Shown here in pieces: positions 11,717 through 23,681 of a stretch of 64,000 bases of DNA (position 1 is its first letter; each line of letters opens with the position of its first letter). Origin of the DNA: Cryptomeria japonica (lineage: Eukaryota > Streptophyta > Pinopsida > Cupressales > Cupressaceae); contig NC_081410.1 of the NCBI RefSeq assembly GCF_030272615.1, positions 191,291,619 to 191,355,618 of the forward strand, given 5' to 3'. The translations under genes were made by a program, and so were the position numbers. The notes under the pieces were generated by a model, which made no database searches, was not told where the DNA came from, and was given only the letters and a program-made list of their open reading frames with translations.

Positions 11717-14700
11717 TCAAAATCTCACTAGCCTCAACCAGAATATGCTCTTCATGAGCAATAATTTCTCCTTTTGCAAGAATTTTGAGTAGATCTTTAT
11801 ATGCTTTTCATAAGCTTCAATAACCACCAAAGCATTTTGTCTATTCAAGAACCTCACACCAAACTCCATTTGTGATATTCCTTCTTGATGCTTACCAAGG
11901 TTTTCTTCTACTTTTTTAGCATCATCAATCACTACATTCATTGTGTTGTGGAGAAATACTTTCTCAATATCTTCTTTCCACTCAGCTTCATTTTTATCTT
12001 CTCTTGTGTCCTTGAAAAATGTTGGTGGTTGTGTTCCTTGCAGTTTATTAAAAAAATTCAAAGCTTTTCCTAGATGCCCATGATATTTATGATGTTCATT
12101 CAATAATAGTTTGATCTCTAACAATATATCCTTTGTCTCATCCATTTTAGTTTCTAATTGAAATTGACAATCATTATCAAAATGACTTCCATTTTGCTCA
12201 AAAATTTGTAACAATTGTTGCTTTCTACTTTCCTTTGTCTTTTGACAAGACCAACAATATCTTGGTACATTTTCTATATTCTTTACAAATGAGGTAGCAT
12301 CTATAAAAATTTAGCTTTGATCAATTTCTAGGCCATTTTGAACTTATAAAAAATGAGATTGTTACTTAGCCTTTGAGTTTCCTCTTGAGCCTTGGCCTGT
12401 CGTCTTTCTGCTTCTATCCTATTTTCTTCTGAATGGCTAGGTCAAAATTTAATTGAGTAGAATGATGCTCTATAGATAATAGAAGACCTTGTTGTGTAGA
12501 GGTTCTTAATCTCTCATTTAGCTCATGATTCTTCTAATCCAACTCCTCGTTCTTAGTTGTGAGCTTCTCCACTGCAACCCTAGCAAATAATGCAGTATTT
12601 ACATTCAAATCTGCAACTTGTTTTGCAGTGACATCTTCCACCCTATAAACCATAAAGTGCCCCAAAATATGTTGTGGATCTGCAATGTTGATAGGCCTCT
12701 TGTCAAGTGGATACAAACACCATATAGCCAACACTTTGTCAATAGGCCTAAAATCTAAATCATAGCACAACTTATCTATTCCTTCATCACTTAACTTCAA
12801 ATCCAAATCTTGATATCTCATGAGATTGTCAAAGGCAATGTAAGAGGACATATCTATCCATAGAAGGAGAATGCATCTCACTTCTTTTACAAATTCTCTT
12901 CCCTTCTTTGGGGTCATGTCCTTGGTTTCTTCACGGACCTCCGCCCAAAATTGTTTGACAACCTCATCTATTTTCTTTGGGAGGTTATCAAGAGTTTTTT
13001 CATTCAATTTTATTCCCTTGAATTTATTGATAAACACTTTGAACTCACTTGTATTAATGAAATCATCATCAGATACAAACTTCTTGGAAGCCAAAGCTTT
13101 GACTTTATCTGTTAAGAAATCAACAATTTTAGTAATGTCACCATCTTGATCATTTGGGGATTGGTAAGCTAGCGCGTGTGCCTACATTTGCATTTGTTGC
13201 ATAACCTCTTCCTCTTCCTCATGGGTTGTTGCACTTTCTCCCACATCTTGTGATACTTCCAATCCTACTGATGGAGTGGGAGACATTTTAGCTAAAGGAG
13301 AAACATCCCTATGTCCTTGCACCATGATGAATGAGACACTGGATGAATATGGGGAAATGATTGGCACATTTGATGCCAACCTAGATTCATGTTGGAGTAA
13401 CAACTCCATTCTTCTGACTTTATCATCGACGTCTGCAAATGCACCCTTGTATGTAGGGTCAACCAACTTTCTTGCTTTCTCAGCTTGTTAGATTATTATC
13501 CATGCTTTAACCCTTTCCACAGTGGCTTCATAAGTAGGGAAATGCCTTGTTAATTCATTTTTTAGCACAAAAGTGTGACTGTATGCATGCAAACATACAC
13601 AACTTCTTACAAATGTGATGTATCCTTCTGGATCAAATTTCCATCCCTCTAAATGTAGGGGTAACTTATAGCTATCCAAGATATTGATGGCTTTTGCAAA
13701 GCCACTTGATGAAGAAACCTAAAAAATCTCCAATATGAAAATAAGAAGGGAGAAAAGAGGCCTTATGTGACTTATCAAAAGGAGCATCTACCCCACATAG
13801 CTGTCTAATTATTTATAGATATGCCTATTAGAGTAAATTAATATTTACTCTCATCTTAAGTTTACTTAGGCATTATCTTTTCCTAGGTGGTAGGTATGGT
13901 TAATATTATTTTATTATTACCTTCATCTAATATTTTGTGTAGGGTGGTTGTACCTACCCTGCACCTCATTGGATCTTGCATCCTTACTCTTTCCTTTATA
14001 AGGAGAGCTCATGTATATTTCTAATCATCTTAGTCTCAATTGCTCATCTATTGGTGAATTATATTTCTCTTTTGAAGGTTTATAGTTGTTTGCAAGTTTT
14101 GGGAAATTAATAATTTCTACAATGCCAATCTATTAGAAACTATCAAAGGCAATAAATGTGGTTGCCCCTCAAATCAATAGAATCCTATGTAAGTATGCTT
14201 CTCTATTATGTACCAATTACCATAATTATGGTTTATTTTAACCTTTATCTCTCGTTCCCTTCCTTTAGGCCTCAAGAACTTCATGATCTTATTTGATAGC
14301 CTTGGAGGGTTATAGCCAAATAAACCATACAATTTTTGAACAAAATGCTCCTCAAAACATAAATATTGGGAATGCATATAACCACAGTCCCAAATAGATG
14401 TCCACAATTGCAAGGGACACGTTGCCCCATCATCATAAAATTCATTAATGCACAAATAATTACTCTAGAATCTATTTCTCTATCCAAAAAATAATTGTAT
14501 ATGCATCAATAAGGGATACCATTTGAATGTGACAATTGAACTATCCCTTTAGATATAGATTAGGGCATTATGAATCCCTTCTAATATAAAGCAAGGATAG
14601 TCAAAAGGGGTATTTTCAACACTGCTTTGGACATAACAAATCAACACTGTAAATACCTTAGGCATGTGTAACTATCCCTCAAAACCAAGCACTTGACACA

Positions 14701-15058
14701 CATCATAATAAGTCATCTAAAAACACTTGTGAAATAAATCAACACTATAAGGTGGTAGGTCTATTTTGTCAAACTTTTAAAAAAATTTACCCAACTTGGG
14801 CCTGTGAAGTGGTAGCTACTTTCTCCTATAAATCACCTCCACAGTATGGTATTCTGCTTTCAAGCTACCTAGGTCGATAACGATGTCATTACCTACTATA
14901 TCCTCTATGTCAAACACTTTACAAATAGTGGCTTTATTGATTTCAATCAGGTTCCCATTAATTGATTGAATGCACCTTGTATTGGGATTGTATTTCTTTG
15001 CAATTACACTAATCAAGTACACATTTACAAAGACATTTGGGACTACTAATCGATCCAA
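11717..15058 (-). pseudogene. Decayed large gene of unknown family with acidic and coiled-coil C-terminal half
   Basis: Minus-strand coding-like sequence runs from an ATG at 15058 to a stop at 11717. N-terminal pieces are 15058-14816 and 14487-14174 (two frames). After a small LTR insertion, three pieces (13679-13488, 13466-13182, 13094-12534) share one frame, separated only by single stops. A final 165-codon piece (12214-11717) is in another frame. The middle contains an acidic run (HEEEEEVMQQ near 13200). The 13094-12534 piece has KKFVSDDDFINTSEFKVFINK and a tract ending KLTTKNEELD. The last piece is rich in Lys, Glu and heptad-like leucines, suggesting coiled coil. I recognise no enzyme motif. 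The N-terminal text (NGNLIEINKATICKVFDIED) has the feel of plant retroelement accessory proteins, but that is a guess. Frameshifts, stops and the inserted LTR make it non-functional here. Confidence 0.5.
13802..14121 (+). mobile_element. Putative 320-bp solo LTR inside the pseudogene
   Basis: The block runs from TGTCTAATTATTTATAG to taatttctaca, giving TG...CA ends, with a TATA-like cctttataagg near 13994. Coding-like minus-strand sequence stops at one edge and resumes at the other, which supports insertion. Flanking bases (atagc and atgcc) match only partly, so the target duplication is not convincing. Confidence 0.5.
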
Positions 15059-15060
15059 CC

Positions 15061-18000
15061 CTAGCCTCTAGGGATTACACATGATAGTGTAATGAAAGTT
15101 ACGTTATGTTATCACCTTTCATTGAATGCATCTGATGATTTTCGATGCATTAGAAAAACTCTAGGCACGAGCAAATAGAATTGAGTTGTCTAAAATAGAG
15201 AGAGGTTTTTATAGGCACCCATCATAGGATCTCGTAGGTTCAGATGACTCATTCATATGTGCCACAGGCTCCAAATATGTGACATCAAATTTTGATGATT
15301 TTTACACTTTGAGAGCTGAAGAGAAAGCATCGCTAGGGTGTGGATCAAAATGATAGGGTGACTTGGTGAGAAAAAGAAGGCCATAGCTAGTGTAAATGTG
15401 ACCTCCTAGACTCACACTAATGGTTCATGCCCATGAAAAGAAGAATGAAAGTTGCACTATGTTGCCACCTTTCATTGAATGCATTTAACGATTTTTGTTG
15501 CAACAGAGAAGTCTCCACACAGGTAAATGGAATTGAGTTATCTGAAAGAGAGAGAGGTTTTTTAAGGTGTCCACTACACGACCCTAGAGGTTTAGATGGC
15601 TCATTCATACATGTCACAGGCTCCAAGATATGCTACATCAAATTTTGATAGATTTCACACTTTGAGCGCTCAAGGGAGGCTCAGAATGATCGGGCGACTT
15701 GGCGAGTGAAAGAAGGTCATACCTAGTGTAAATCCAACCTCTTGGACATGATCACACTAATAGTTTGTGCCCATAATATGAGAAAAATGAAAGTTACGTT
15801 GTGTTGTCACCTTTCATTGAATGCATCTAATAGTTTTTTATGCGAGAGAAAAAGTATATGCATGAGAAAATGGAATTGAGCTATCCAAAAGTGAGAGACT
15901 CATCACTTGACCCCATAGGTTCAGACAACTCATTCATATGTGTCATAGGCTATGAGATATGGGACATCAAAGTTTGACGATTTTCACACTTTGATTGCTC
16001 AAGAGAAAGCATCACTAAGGTGTGTCTCAAAATGATCAAGTGACTTGGTGAGAAAACCAAGGCCATACCTTGTGTAAACCAAGCCTCTTGGATCTGTTTG
16101 TGCTGATGGTTTGTTCCCACGATGAGCAAAATGAAATTTGTGCTATTCTGCCACCTTTCATTGAATGCATTTGACGATTTTTGTTATGAAAGAAAAAGTC
16201 TTAGCATAGGAAAATGGAATTGAGTTGTTTGAAAGAAAGAGAGGTTTTATTAGGCACCCACTACACAACCTCGTAGGTTCAAATGACTCATTTGTATGTG
16301 CCACGGGCTCCGAGATACATAACGTCAAACTTTGACAATTTTCACACTTTGAGCGTTGAAGGGAAAGCATCGCTAGGGTGTTGATCAAAATGATCGGGTG
16401 ACTTGGAAAGTGAAAGGAGGCCATACCTAGTGTAAACATAGTATATTGGACACACTTGTGCTAACAGTTCATGCCCACAATGAGAAGAACAAAATTTATG
16501 CTATGTTGTCACCTTTCATTGAATGCATCTGATAGTTTTTTGTGTGAAAGAAAAAGTTCAGGCATGGGCAAATGGAATTGAGTTGTCCAAAAGTGAGAGA
16601 GGTTTTTGTAGGTGCCCATCATATGACCTCATAGGTTTAGATGGCTCATTCATACATGCCATAGGTTCTGAGATATCTGACATCAAAGTTTGATGATTTT
16701 CACACTTTGAGTGCTCAAGAGAAAGCATCACTAGGGTGTGGCTCAAAAAGACCGAGCAACTTGGCGAGTGAAACAAGGCCATACCTAGCATAATCCTAGC
16801 CTCTTGGATGTGCCCACACTGATGATTCATGCCCATGATGAGCATAACAAAATTTGCACTATGTTGCCACCTTTCATTGAATGCATTTGATGATTTTTGT
16901 TACAATACAAAAAGTCTCAGCATGGGAATATGCAATTGAGTTTTCCAAAAGTGAGAGAAATTTTTGATAGGAACCCACCGCATGATGTTGTAGGTTTAGA
17001 CAACTTGTCTGTATCTTCCATAGACCATAAGATACACGACATCAAAGTTTTGACAATTTTCACACTTTGAGTGCTCAAGGGAAAGCGTTGCTAGGGTGTG
17101 GCTCGAAACAATAGGGTAACTTGGGGAGAAAAACAAGGCCATACCTAGTGTAAAATCAACTACTTGGATGTTCTTGCACCGACATCACATGCCCACAATG
17201 AGAAAAATAAAAGTTACGCTATGGTGCCACCTTTCATTAAATGCATTTGATAGTTTTATAGCGACAGAAAAAGTCTCGGCATGAGAAAATGGAATTGAGT
17301 TGTCCAAAAGAGATATTTTTGTAGGCACCCACCACATGACCCCATAGGTTAAAATGGTTTGTCCGTAGCTGCCACAAGTTCAAAGATACGCGACGTCAAA
17401 GTTTGATAGTTTTCACACTTTGAGCGCTCAAGGGAAAGCATCACTAGGGTGTGGCTCGGAATGATCGGATGACTTAGTGAGAAAAAGAAGGTCATAACTA
17501 GCATAAACTTGGTCTCTTGGATGAGCTCACCCTGATGGTTTGTGCCCACGACGACTAGCATGAAAGCTATGCTATGTTGCCACCTTTCATTGAATACATT
17601 TTATGGTTTTTGTTACAACAGAAAAAGTCTTGGCATAGGAAAATAGAATTGAATTGTCTTAAAGAGAGAGAGATTTTTGTAGGCACCCACCACACAACCC
17701 AATAGGTTCAGATGACTTATTCATACATGCCACATGCTCTAAGATATGTGACATCAAAGTTTGATGGTTTTCACATTTTGAGCGCTCAAGGGAAATCGTT
17801 TCTAGGGTGTGGCTTAGAATGATCAAGTGACTTAGCCAGCAAAAAAAGGCCATACCTAGTGTAAACCCAATCTCCTGGATGTTCTCGCGCTATTGGTTCA
17901 TGCCAACGATGAGAAGAACAAAAGTTGCACTATGCTGCCACCTTTTATTGAATGCATTTGACAGTTTTTGTTGCAACAAAAAAAACCTTGACACAGGAAA

Positions 18001-19349
18001 ATGGAATTGAGTTGTCCAAAAGCGAGAGATATTTTTTTGTAGGCACCCACCACACAACCCATAAGTTTAGATGACTCGTCTGTACATGCCATAGGCATGT
18101 GACATCAAAAATTTTACAATTTTCACACTTTGAGCGCTTAAGGGAAAGCGTTGCTAGGGTGTGGCTCCAAATGATTGGGCGACTTGGTAAGTGAAAGAAG
18201 GCCATACCTAGTGTAAACCTAGCCACCCAAATGTGCTTGCATTGATGGATCGCACCCACAACAAGAAAAATGAAATTTGCGCTATGTTTCCACCTTTCAC
18301 TAATTGCAGTTTATAGTTTTTTATGCAACAAAAAAAGTCTTGGCATGGGAAAATGGAATTGATTTGTCCAAAAGTGAGAGAGATTTTTGTAGGCTCTAAC
18401 CACATGACCCCATAGGTTTAGACATCTTATCTGTACATGCGACAGGATCCAAGATATGTGATGTCAAAGTTTTGACAACTTTTACACTTTGAGCACTCCA
18501 AAGAAAGCGTCACTAGGGTGTGGCTCGAAATAATAATGTGACTTGTGGAGTGAAACAAGGCCATACCTAGTGTAAACCCAACCCCCTAGATGTGCTTTCA
18601 TTGATAGTTCATTCCCACAATGAGAAAAATGAAAGTTACGGTATGTTACCACCTTTCATTGAATGCATATTATAATTTTTGGTGCGACAGAAAAAGTCTC
18701 GACACGGGAAAATAGAATTAAGTTTTCCAAAAGAGAGAGAGGTTTTTGTAAGCTCCCATAACCATCTCTGTAGGTTTAGACAAGACATTTGTATGTGCCA
18801 CAAGTTCTGAGATACGTGATATCAAAGTTTTAACCATTTTCACACTTTGAGCACTCAAGGGAAAGCGTCGCTAGGGTGTGGCTTGGAAGAATTGGACAAA
18901 TTTGAGAGTGAAATAAGGCCATACCTAGTGTTAAACCATCCACCTATACATGCTTGGGTTGATGTTTTGTGCACATGACAAGCAGAACAGAACTTATGTT
19001 ATGTTGCCACCTTTCATTGAATGCATTTGGCAGTTTTTGTTACGACGGAAAAAGTCTCGGCATAAAAAATTGGAATTGAGTTGTCTGAAGTTTTTGTAGG
19101 CTCCCAAATTCAACCCTATAGATTAAAGCAACTCATATGTATTTTCCATAAGCTCTGAGAATTATGTCAAAGTTTTGACAATTTTCACACTTTGAGTGTT
19201 CAAGGGAAAGCATCGCTAGGGTGGCTTGGAATGATCAGACAAATTGGAGAGTGAAACAAGGCCATACCTAGCATAAACTTGGCCATGTGAACATGCTTGC
19301 ACTGACGGTTCATGCCCACGATGATTAGAAAAAAATTTGTTCTATGTTG
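15061..19349 (+). repeat. Satellite array, 12 monomers of about 355 bp
   Basis: The anchor CACCTTTCATTGAATGCAT, or a close variant, occurs at 15113, 15466, 15808, 16152, 16510, 16868, 17228, 17581, 17939, 18291, 18650 and 19018, with a decayed thirteenth near 19349. Spacing is 342-368 bp. Each monomer also carries AATGGAATTGAGTTGTC, CACACTTTGAGCGCTCAAG and GGCCATACCTAGTGTAAA in the same order. Copies differ by about 10-20 percent by eye plus small indels. The array starts directly after the 5' end of the minus-strand pseudogene and ends abruptly in AT-rich DNA. Minus-strand frames of 60-104 codons in the monomers repeat the same text but do not stay in frame across units, so I do not call them genes. 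Confidence 0.93.
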
Positions 19350-19684
19350 CAATCTTTATTTTCTAGTTCCCTCTAAATATCAATTTTCTAAAATGGTGAA
19401 TTGGAGAAGTTATTTGTGCTAGTAGTACAAGTCTAATTGTTGAATTTGTGATAAAATATCTTATTATTTTAGTAATTACTCTTTCCATTTGAAAATGACA
19501 TAAGTGTAACAAATAATATAATTCTTGATTACTACCACTTTTCCATTTGAAAATCACATAACTATAATTGTGTAATACTAAGTATCTCAATCATTGGAAA
19601 ACAAAATTATATTGCATATAAGTATCTCGTTAAGACGTCTAATATTAAAATGCCTCAAATATTTCATTTATACAAATATACATG

Positions 19685-19754
<70 letters not shown>

Positions 19755-19799
19755 AAATAATCTTGATATTACAGTTTAATTTTTTGCATTTACATTCAA
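19350..19799. other. AT-rich spacer
   Basis: Contains a diverged direct repeat of tttccatttgaaaat (near 19482 and 19540) and the (AT)n tract. No gene. Confidence 0.5.
19686..19752 (+). repeat. (AT)n microsatellite
   Basis: An uninterrupted alternation of A and T about 66 bp long. Confidence 0.97.
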
Positions 19800-22608
19800 T
19801 TCAATAAACTATCTGGATCCGGTCTACTCTTTATCATGCCAGGAATTGCCTCATGGTCATACTCATGAACCTTCCATAGGTTCATGTTCAATGGTCTACC
19901 CCCATATTTAGTCAAGTGATCATTTTATGCCACCACAAAGTTCAAATAATGAAGAATCTTTCTATGTGTCTCAAAGTCCTCAAATAACCACAAGTTTGAT
20001 TTCTTCTATTTGTACCTCCTAAGCCATGTACTAGTAACAAGGACTAATCATGTAGGGTATTCAATGTTTTCACCATCTACCATAGGGCCATCCAATTTCT
20101 TTTTTGTCTCCACACAATGACACAGATAATAATCAGTTCCTTCTTCATTGTCTTCAACTACAATAACTACATAAACATGCCCTGCAATCATATGTGCATT
20201 TATGTACATGAATAGCATGAACAAATAAGATATAAAATGAATTTGATTAAATATTTATGTAGATAATTTACCTGGTTGCACTAGATCTAAGACATGGTCG
20301 AAGTCAATTGTTGCTTCCATCTGTGTGAGTTGAGATGTCGATGGGAGTCGATATGTCTCAAGTGGACTTAGAGTTCTCGTACACCATTTGTTGACCCACT
20401 CCTTTAAAATAAAACTCATTCCATGATTTATTTGCACATGATGAAAAAAAGTACACTATATGTCGCATATGTATAGTCCATGAACCTACATTAGAGCTTC
20501 TAAAAGAGTGTATCTCACTCGATCCTATCAATGTACACTAATCCTCATATTTTGCAATGTTAATATCATCTATCAACCAAAAAAATCTACAGACTGAAGA
20601 CTCACCTTGACTATCTAGACCGATTGTAGCATTGCACCACTCGACAATAACTCTCACATCTGTCAACTTTTCTTTATCTATGTACTTTAACTCTTATGAT
20701 TCCAAGGCTCTTTTGATACATGCTCCTGCACCATCATGCACATCCTTTTCATGCTTGGCTTCAAGACAATTCCACATATGTTGAACACTAGTGCTCTTAT
20801 GCATTCTAGTCAACCAATAAAATATCAAAGAGTTCTTGAATTGTGATGCACAATTATTTGACCATATGATATAATAACAAAATGAAATGCCCCTACCATC
20901 CAAATTATGATAGAACATCTCAAACCAACCTTGCACAAATGTTGTAGAATATGAATGATCATCATTGATATAGAAGTGATACTCCCTTAAAATATTCCTA
21001 TTTTTAGGGTACTATCAATAGCATGCATAAATGCTATATGCACAAATATAGCAACCTGTGTGGAGTTGTAATACTAGGATTGAACCTCATCATGTGGCTT
21101 TAGTGTGTAGTTCTTTGTGAAGTAACAATTGAAATGATGGTATCAAGTGGAAATGTGTCCTTGCATATTTTGAATTGCAAGTCCAAACATCAAGCTCTAT
21201 GGGTATGCCTTGCATGCTCATACAATATTTTCTCACGAAAAAATCGCATAAACTGATACACTGGAATATTTTCAATGACAAAATCACACCTTTTTGCTTC
21301 TTTTCCATAGGCCACTATCTTATATTTGCCAAATTCCACTTGTTCATTCCCAATAACATGTGTAATATCCATATGTTCACACATTGGAAAAATTTTCAAG
21401 TCACCGCAATGAACACACATGCCATCCAAGCATACTTTATTGTAAATTTATTGACCATCAACTCTTTCACATAAAATGGTAGATATGAAGCCCCTTGAAG
21501 ATCTAGGTGGAGCCTTTATGCTACATTTCTACAAAATATTATTAGTATGCAAATCTAACATACATGTTGATAAACGTCATAATGATTAGAAAAATCAATT
21601 TGTACTGTACAACAACAAGTAGTGTGTGTGTGATTTATTTTTACATAAAAAGGCTTTGCCAAATCAAAAAATCTTTGACTAATTTTAATTTGAGGATACA
21701 AGTCTAAAAACTTGGCAAAAAATTGTGTTTGAGTCATATCCAATAAATTCTTCGGATGTGGATCACGGATTTGATTACCAATTCTCCTCCTTACAATATC
21801 TCTTTGATTAGGAGAGACTCGTGTGTTAGTCTTCCAAAATTCTTCAATCAAGGATCTCAAGGCTTCAACAATTGCTTTATCTTTTTGTGATAGTCTACTA
21901 GAGAATGCCCATAATTCTTTGTCATTTGGATCCTCAACTCTTTCACATCTTCCCATGGCTTTCATTAGAGATTTTCTAATTATTTTAATTGATTTACTTA
22001 TCTTTTTAATGAGCCAATATTTCTTGGTTCAAGTGCTTACTATTTTTTATGTGAGGACATGTTATGTGGCATTGCTATCTTTCATGTGTGATGTAGAACC
22101 CACACTCTCATATGCACTCATTAGATTCTTGACAATTGATTTCTCACTTGAATCATCTGATTCTCTTAGCCCAATAATCCTCATGATGAGCCTAAATTTT
22201 AGATTTCTCATCATTTCCATAAATAGTTGACATATTTTGGTCTCATTTAACTTTTCAAAGTACAATCTCCAAATTTGGTTAGCATTTATTTGACAAGTAT
22301 GCTTTGGAACCTTATCAACCATTGGTTGAAAAATAATAGTATCAATATCAATCAAATACTTAGGCTTTCTATACAAAATTCTAGGAGGTGTTCTCAAAGT
22401 TTGAGTTGCCTCAATATTAGGAATGTTAACAACATTAGGGATATACGGCGTACCTTCAATCAAAGATAAAAATGATGATGTACCTTGAAATTGAGATGTA
22501 ATTGCAACATGACATGTTGTAGAAGGTGTGCCTTCAACTTGAGATGCGAGAGATGGTGTGCCTTCAACTTGAGATGTGAGAGATGGTACAGAATCACAGG
22601 TCTAATAT
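19800..22608 (-). pseudogene. Decayed transposase-like gene (DNCxxQF ... DGxGA type)
   Basis: Minus-strand coding-like sequence begins near 22608 and ends near 19800. The N-terminal part has short repeats of QVEGTPS (22590-22480). One frame runs from 22608 to 21555 with stops only around 22062-22000; it includes KNLLDMTQTQFFAKFLDLYP, then KPFYVK and TCCCTVQIDF near 21610. Shifted frames follow: CVHCGDLKIFPMCEHMD (21410), YGKEAKRCDFVIENIPVYQF (21310), then WSNNCASQFKNSLIFYWLTR (20860) and HEKDVHDGAGACIKRA (20745). The paired motifs W-S-N/D-N-C-x2-Q-F and H-x-K-x3-DGxGA resemble those of DDE-type transposase-like proteins found in several animal and plant genomes (recollection, not a search). 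The first expected Asp of that motif is Asn here. The piece at 20437-20255 and further text to 19800 look like the C-terminal region. Frameshifts and stops make it dead. Confidence 0.55.
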
Positions 22609-23078
22609 CTAATTTTACCATTTATCATGTGCATTCAATTTGGTGCTATCCATATTTGGAGAGCGCCAACTTGGCTCTATCAATTTTTTTTAAATTCAAC
22701 AAAAATATTAAGGTGTGTGTGTGGGTGTGAGAGAGAGAGAGAGGGGGGGGGGGGGCGATAGAGAAAGGAATAATAGAGATAGAGAGGGACATATAGGAGG
22801 AGAGGGAGGAAAAAAGTGTGTGTGTGAGAGAGAGAGGAATAATAGAGATAAAGAGGGAGATATAGGTGGAGAGGGAGGAATAATAGAGATAGGGAGATGT
22901 AGTGTCATAAATTGTGACCCTAGAAATTTTCAACTGCATTAGGGTCCTCATGCACGCGAGATCAAATCCTCTAGCCTGACCGGAGACTGCTCAACCCTCA
23001 AAATTTGCTTCTTCCTTGGCCTCCACACCACCCCATCTGCACTCTGCCCTAAAGAAAGGGGTAAGATAGGGGCATGGC
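22609..23078. other. Spacer holding a GA/GT microsatellite
   Basis: Besides the microsatellite it contains ordinary sequence up to the copia target site. The flank gtaagataggggcatggc joins, across the element, to accaattttccccctaggac, part of a short motif (ggacaRgggcRtggcacc) repeated at 28015-28055. Confidence 0.5.
22728..22895 (+). repeat. GA/GT-rich microsatellite related to the 32-kb purine tract
   Basis: Contains (GA)n, a 13-base G run, (GT)n and copies of aataatagagata(g/a)agaggg. The same phrases, including gagatataggaggagagg, reappear at 32067-32200, so the two tracts are one repeat family. Confidence 0.85.
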
Positions 23079-23539
23079 TGTTAGGGTTTCAAGCAGATCC
23101 GAAGCAAATATGAACTAACAATTATATGCAGATTTAAATACAAAAGATAAAGAAATAAAATAGGACACAAATAACATAGAGATTTACATGGTTCACCCAG
23201 AATGGGTTACGTCCACCATACACAGTCGTCCAATCTTTCTTATTATCTAGCAAAAATAGTACATCAACCTTACAATGCCTTAAGCATCCTAGCCGCTTAT
23301 AACATGCATTTTTAGGGCAACAAACAAAGTCGGCCTTTTTAGGTTTTATTACAATGTCAGTTTTCATCAATGAAAAACGGCAAAAAAAAATTTCTCAGGG
23401 GCTCCCGCCCTCGAACCCCTGCTTTTCTCAGGGGCTGCCGCCCCCAAACCCCTGCCCAGGGCCCAGCCCAGCCCTGGACCCTAGTGAGGATACGTGCTGA
23501 GTGTACAGTACTTTGCTGATCATTCACCACATTTCAACA
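23079..23539 (-). repeat. 3' LTR of the copia element (461 bp)
   Basis: Starts tgttagggtttcaag and ends cacatttcaaca on the plus strand. It holds an extra GC-rich block of roughly 100 bp (about 23393-23490) that the other LTR lacks. Confidence 0.95.
23393..23490. repeat. GC-rich block with an internal duplication, present in one LTR only
   Basis: The phrase ctcaggggct(c/g)ccgccc..aacccctgc occurs twice in a row, followed by a run of ccagggcccagcccag. The matching place in the other LTR (near 27937) reads straight from the A/T run into gaggatacgtgc. Confidence 0.85.
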
Positions 23540-23553
23540 ATCTCCTTCTTGGA
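23540..23553 (-). other. Polypurine tract of the copia element
   Basis: On the minus strand AAGAAGGAGAT directly precedes the 3' LTR, the usual place for the plus-strand primer. Confidence 0.7.
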
Positions 23554-23681
23554 GACTGATACTACACGACACCACTGTACATGCAGCATCCGCTAGATAA
23601 AACACTAGGACTCGACTAGTATAAATTCCACAATTATCAATCAAGAAGACCAACAGAAACTAATGAAGAAATCAGCTTCTC

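Noticed and set aside
16158-18405. Series of minus-strand frames of 60-104 codons in the satellite
   Set aside because: They follow monomer sequence, shift frame between units and have no starts or domain in common beyond repeat identity.
15061-19349. CRISPR-like spacing of repeats
   Set aside because: Whole 355-bp units repeat; there are no unique spacers and the genome is eukaryotic.
22646-22951. Overlapping frames in the small GA/GT tract
   Set aside because: Low-complexity translation of a microsatellite.
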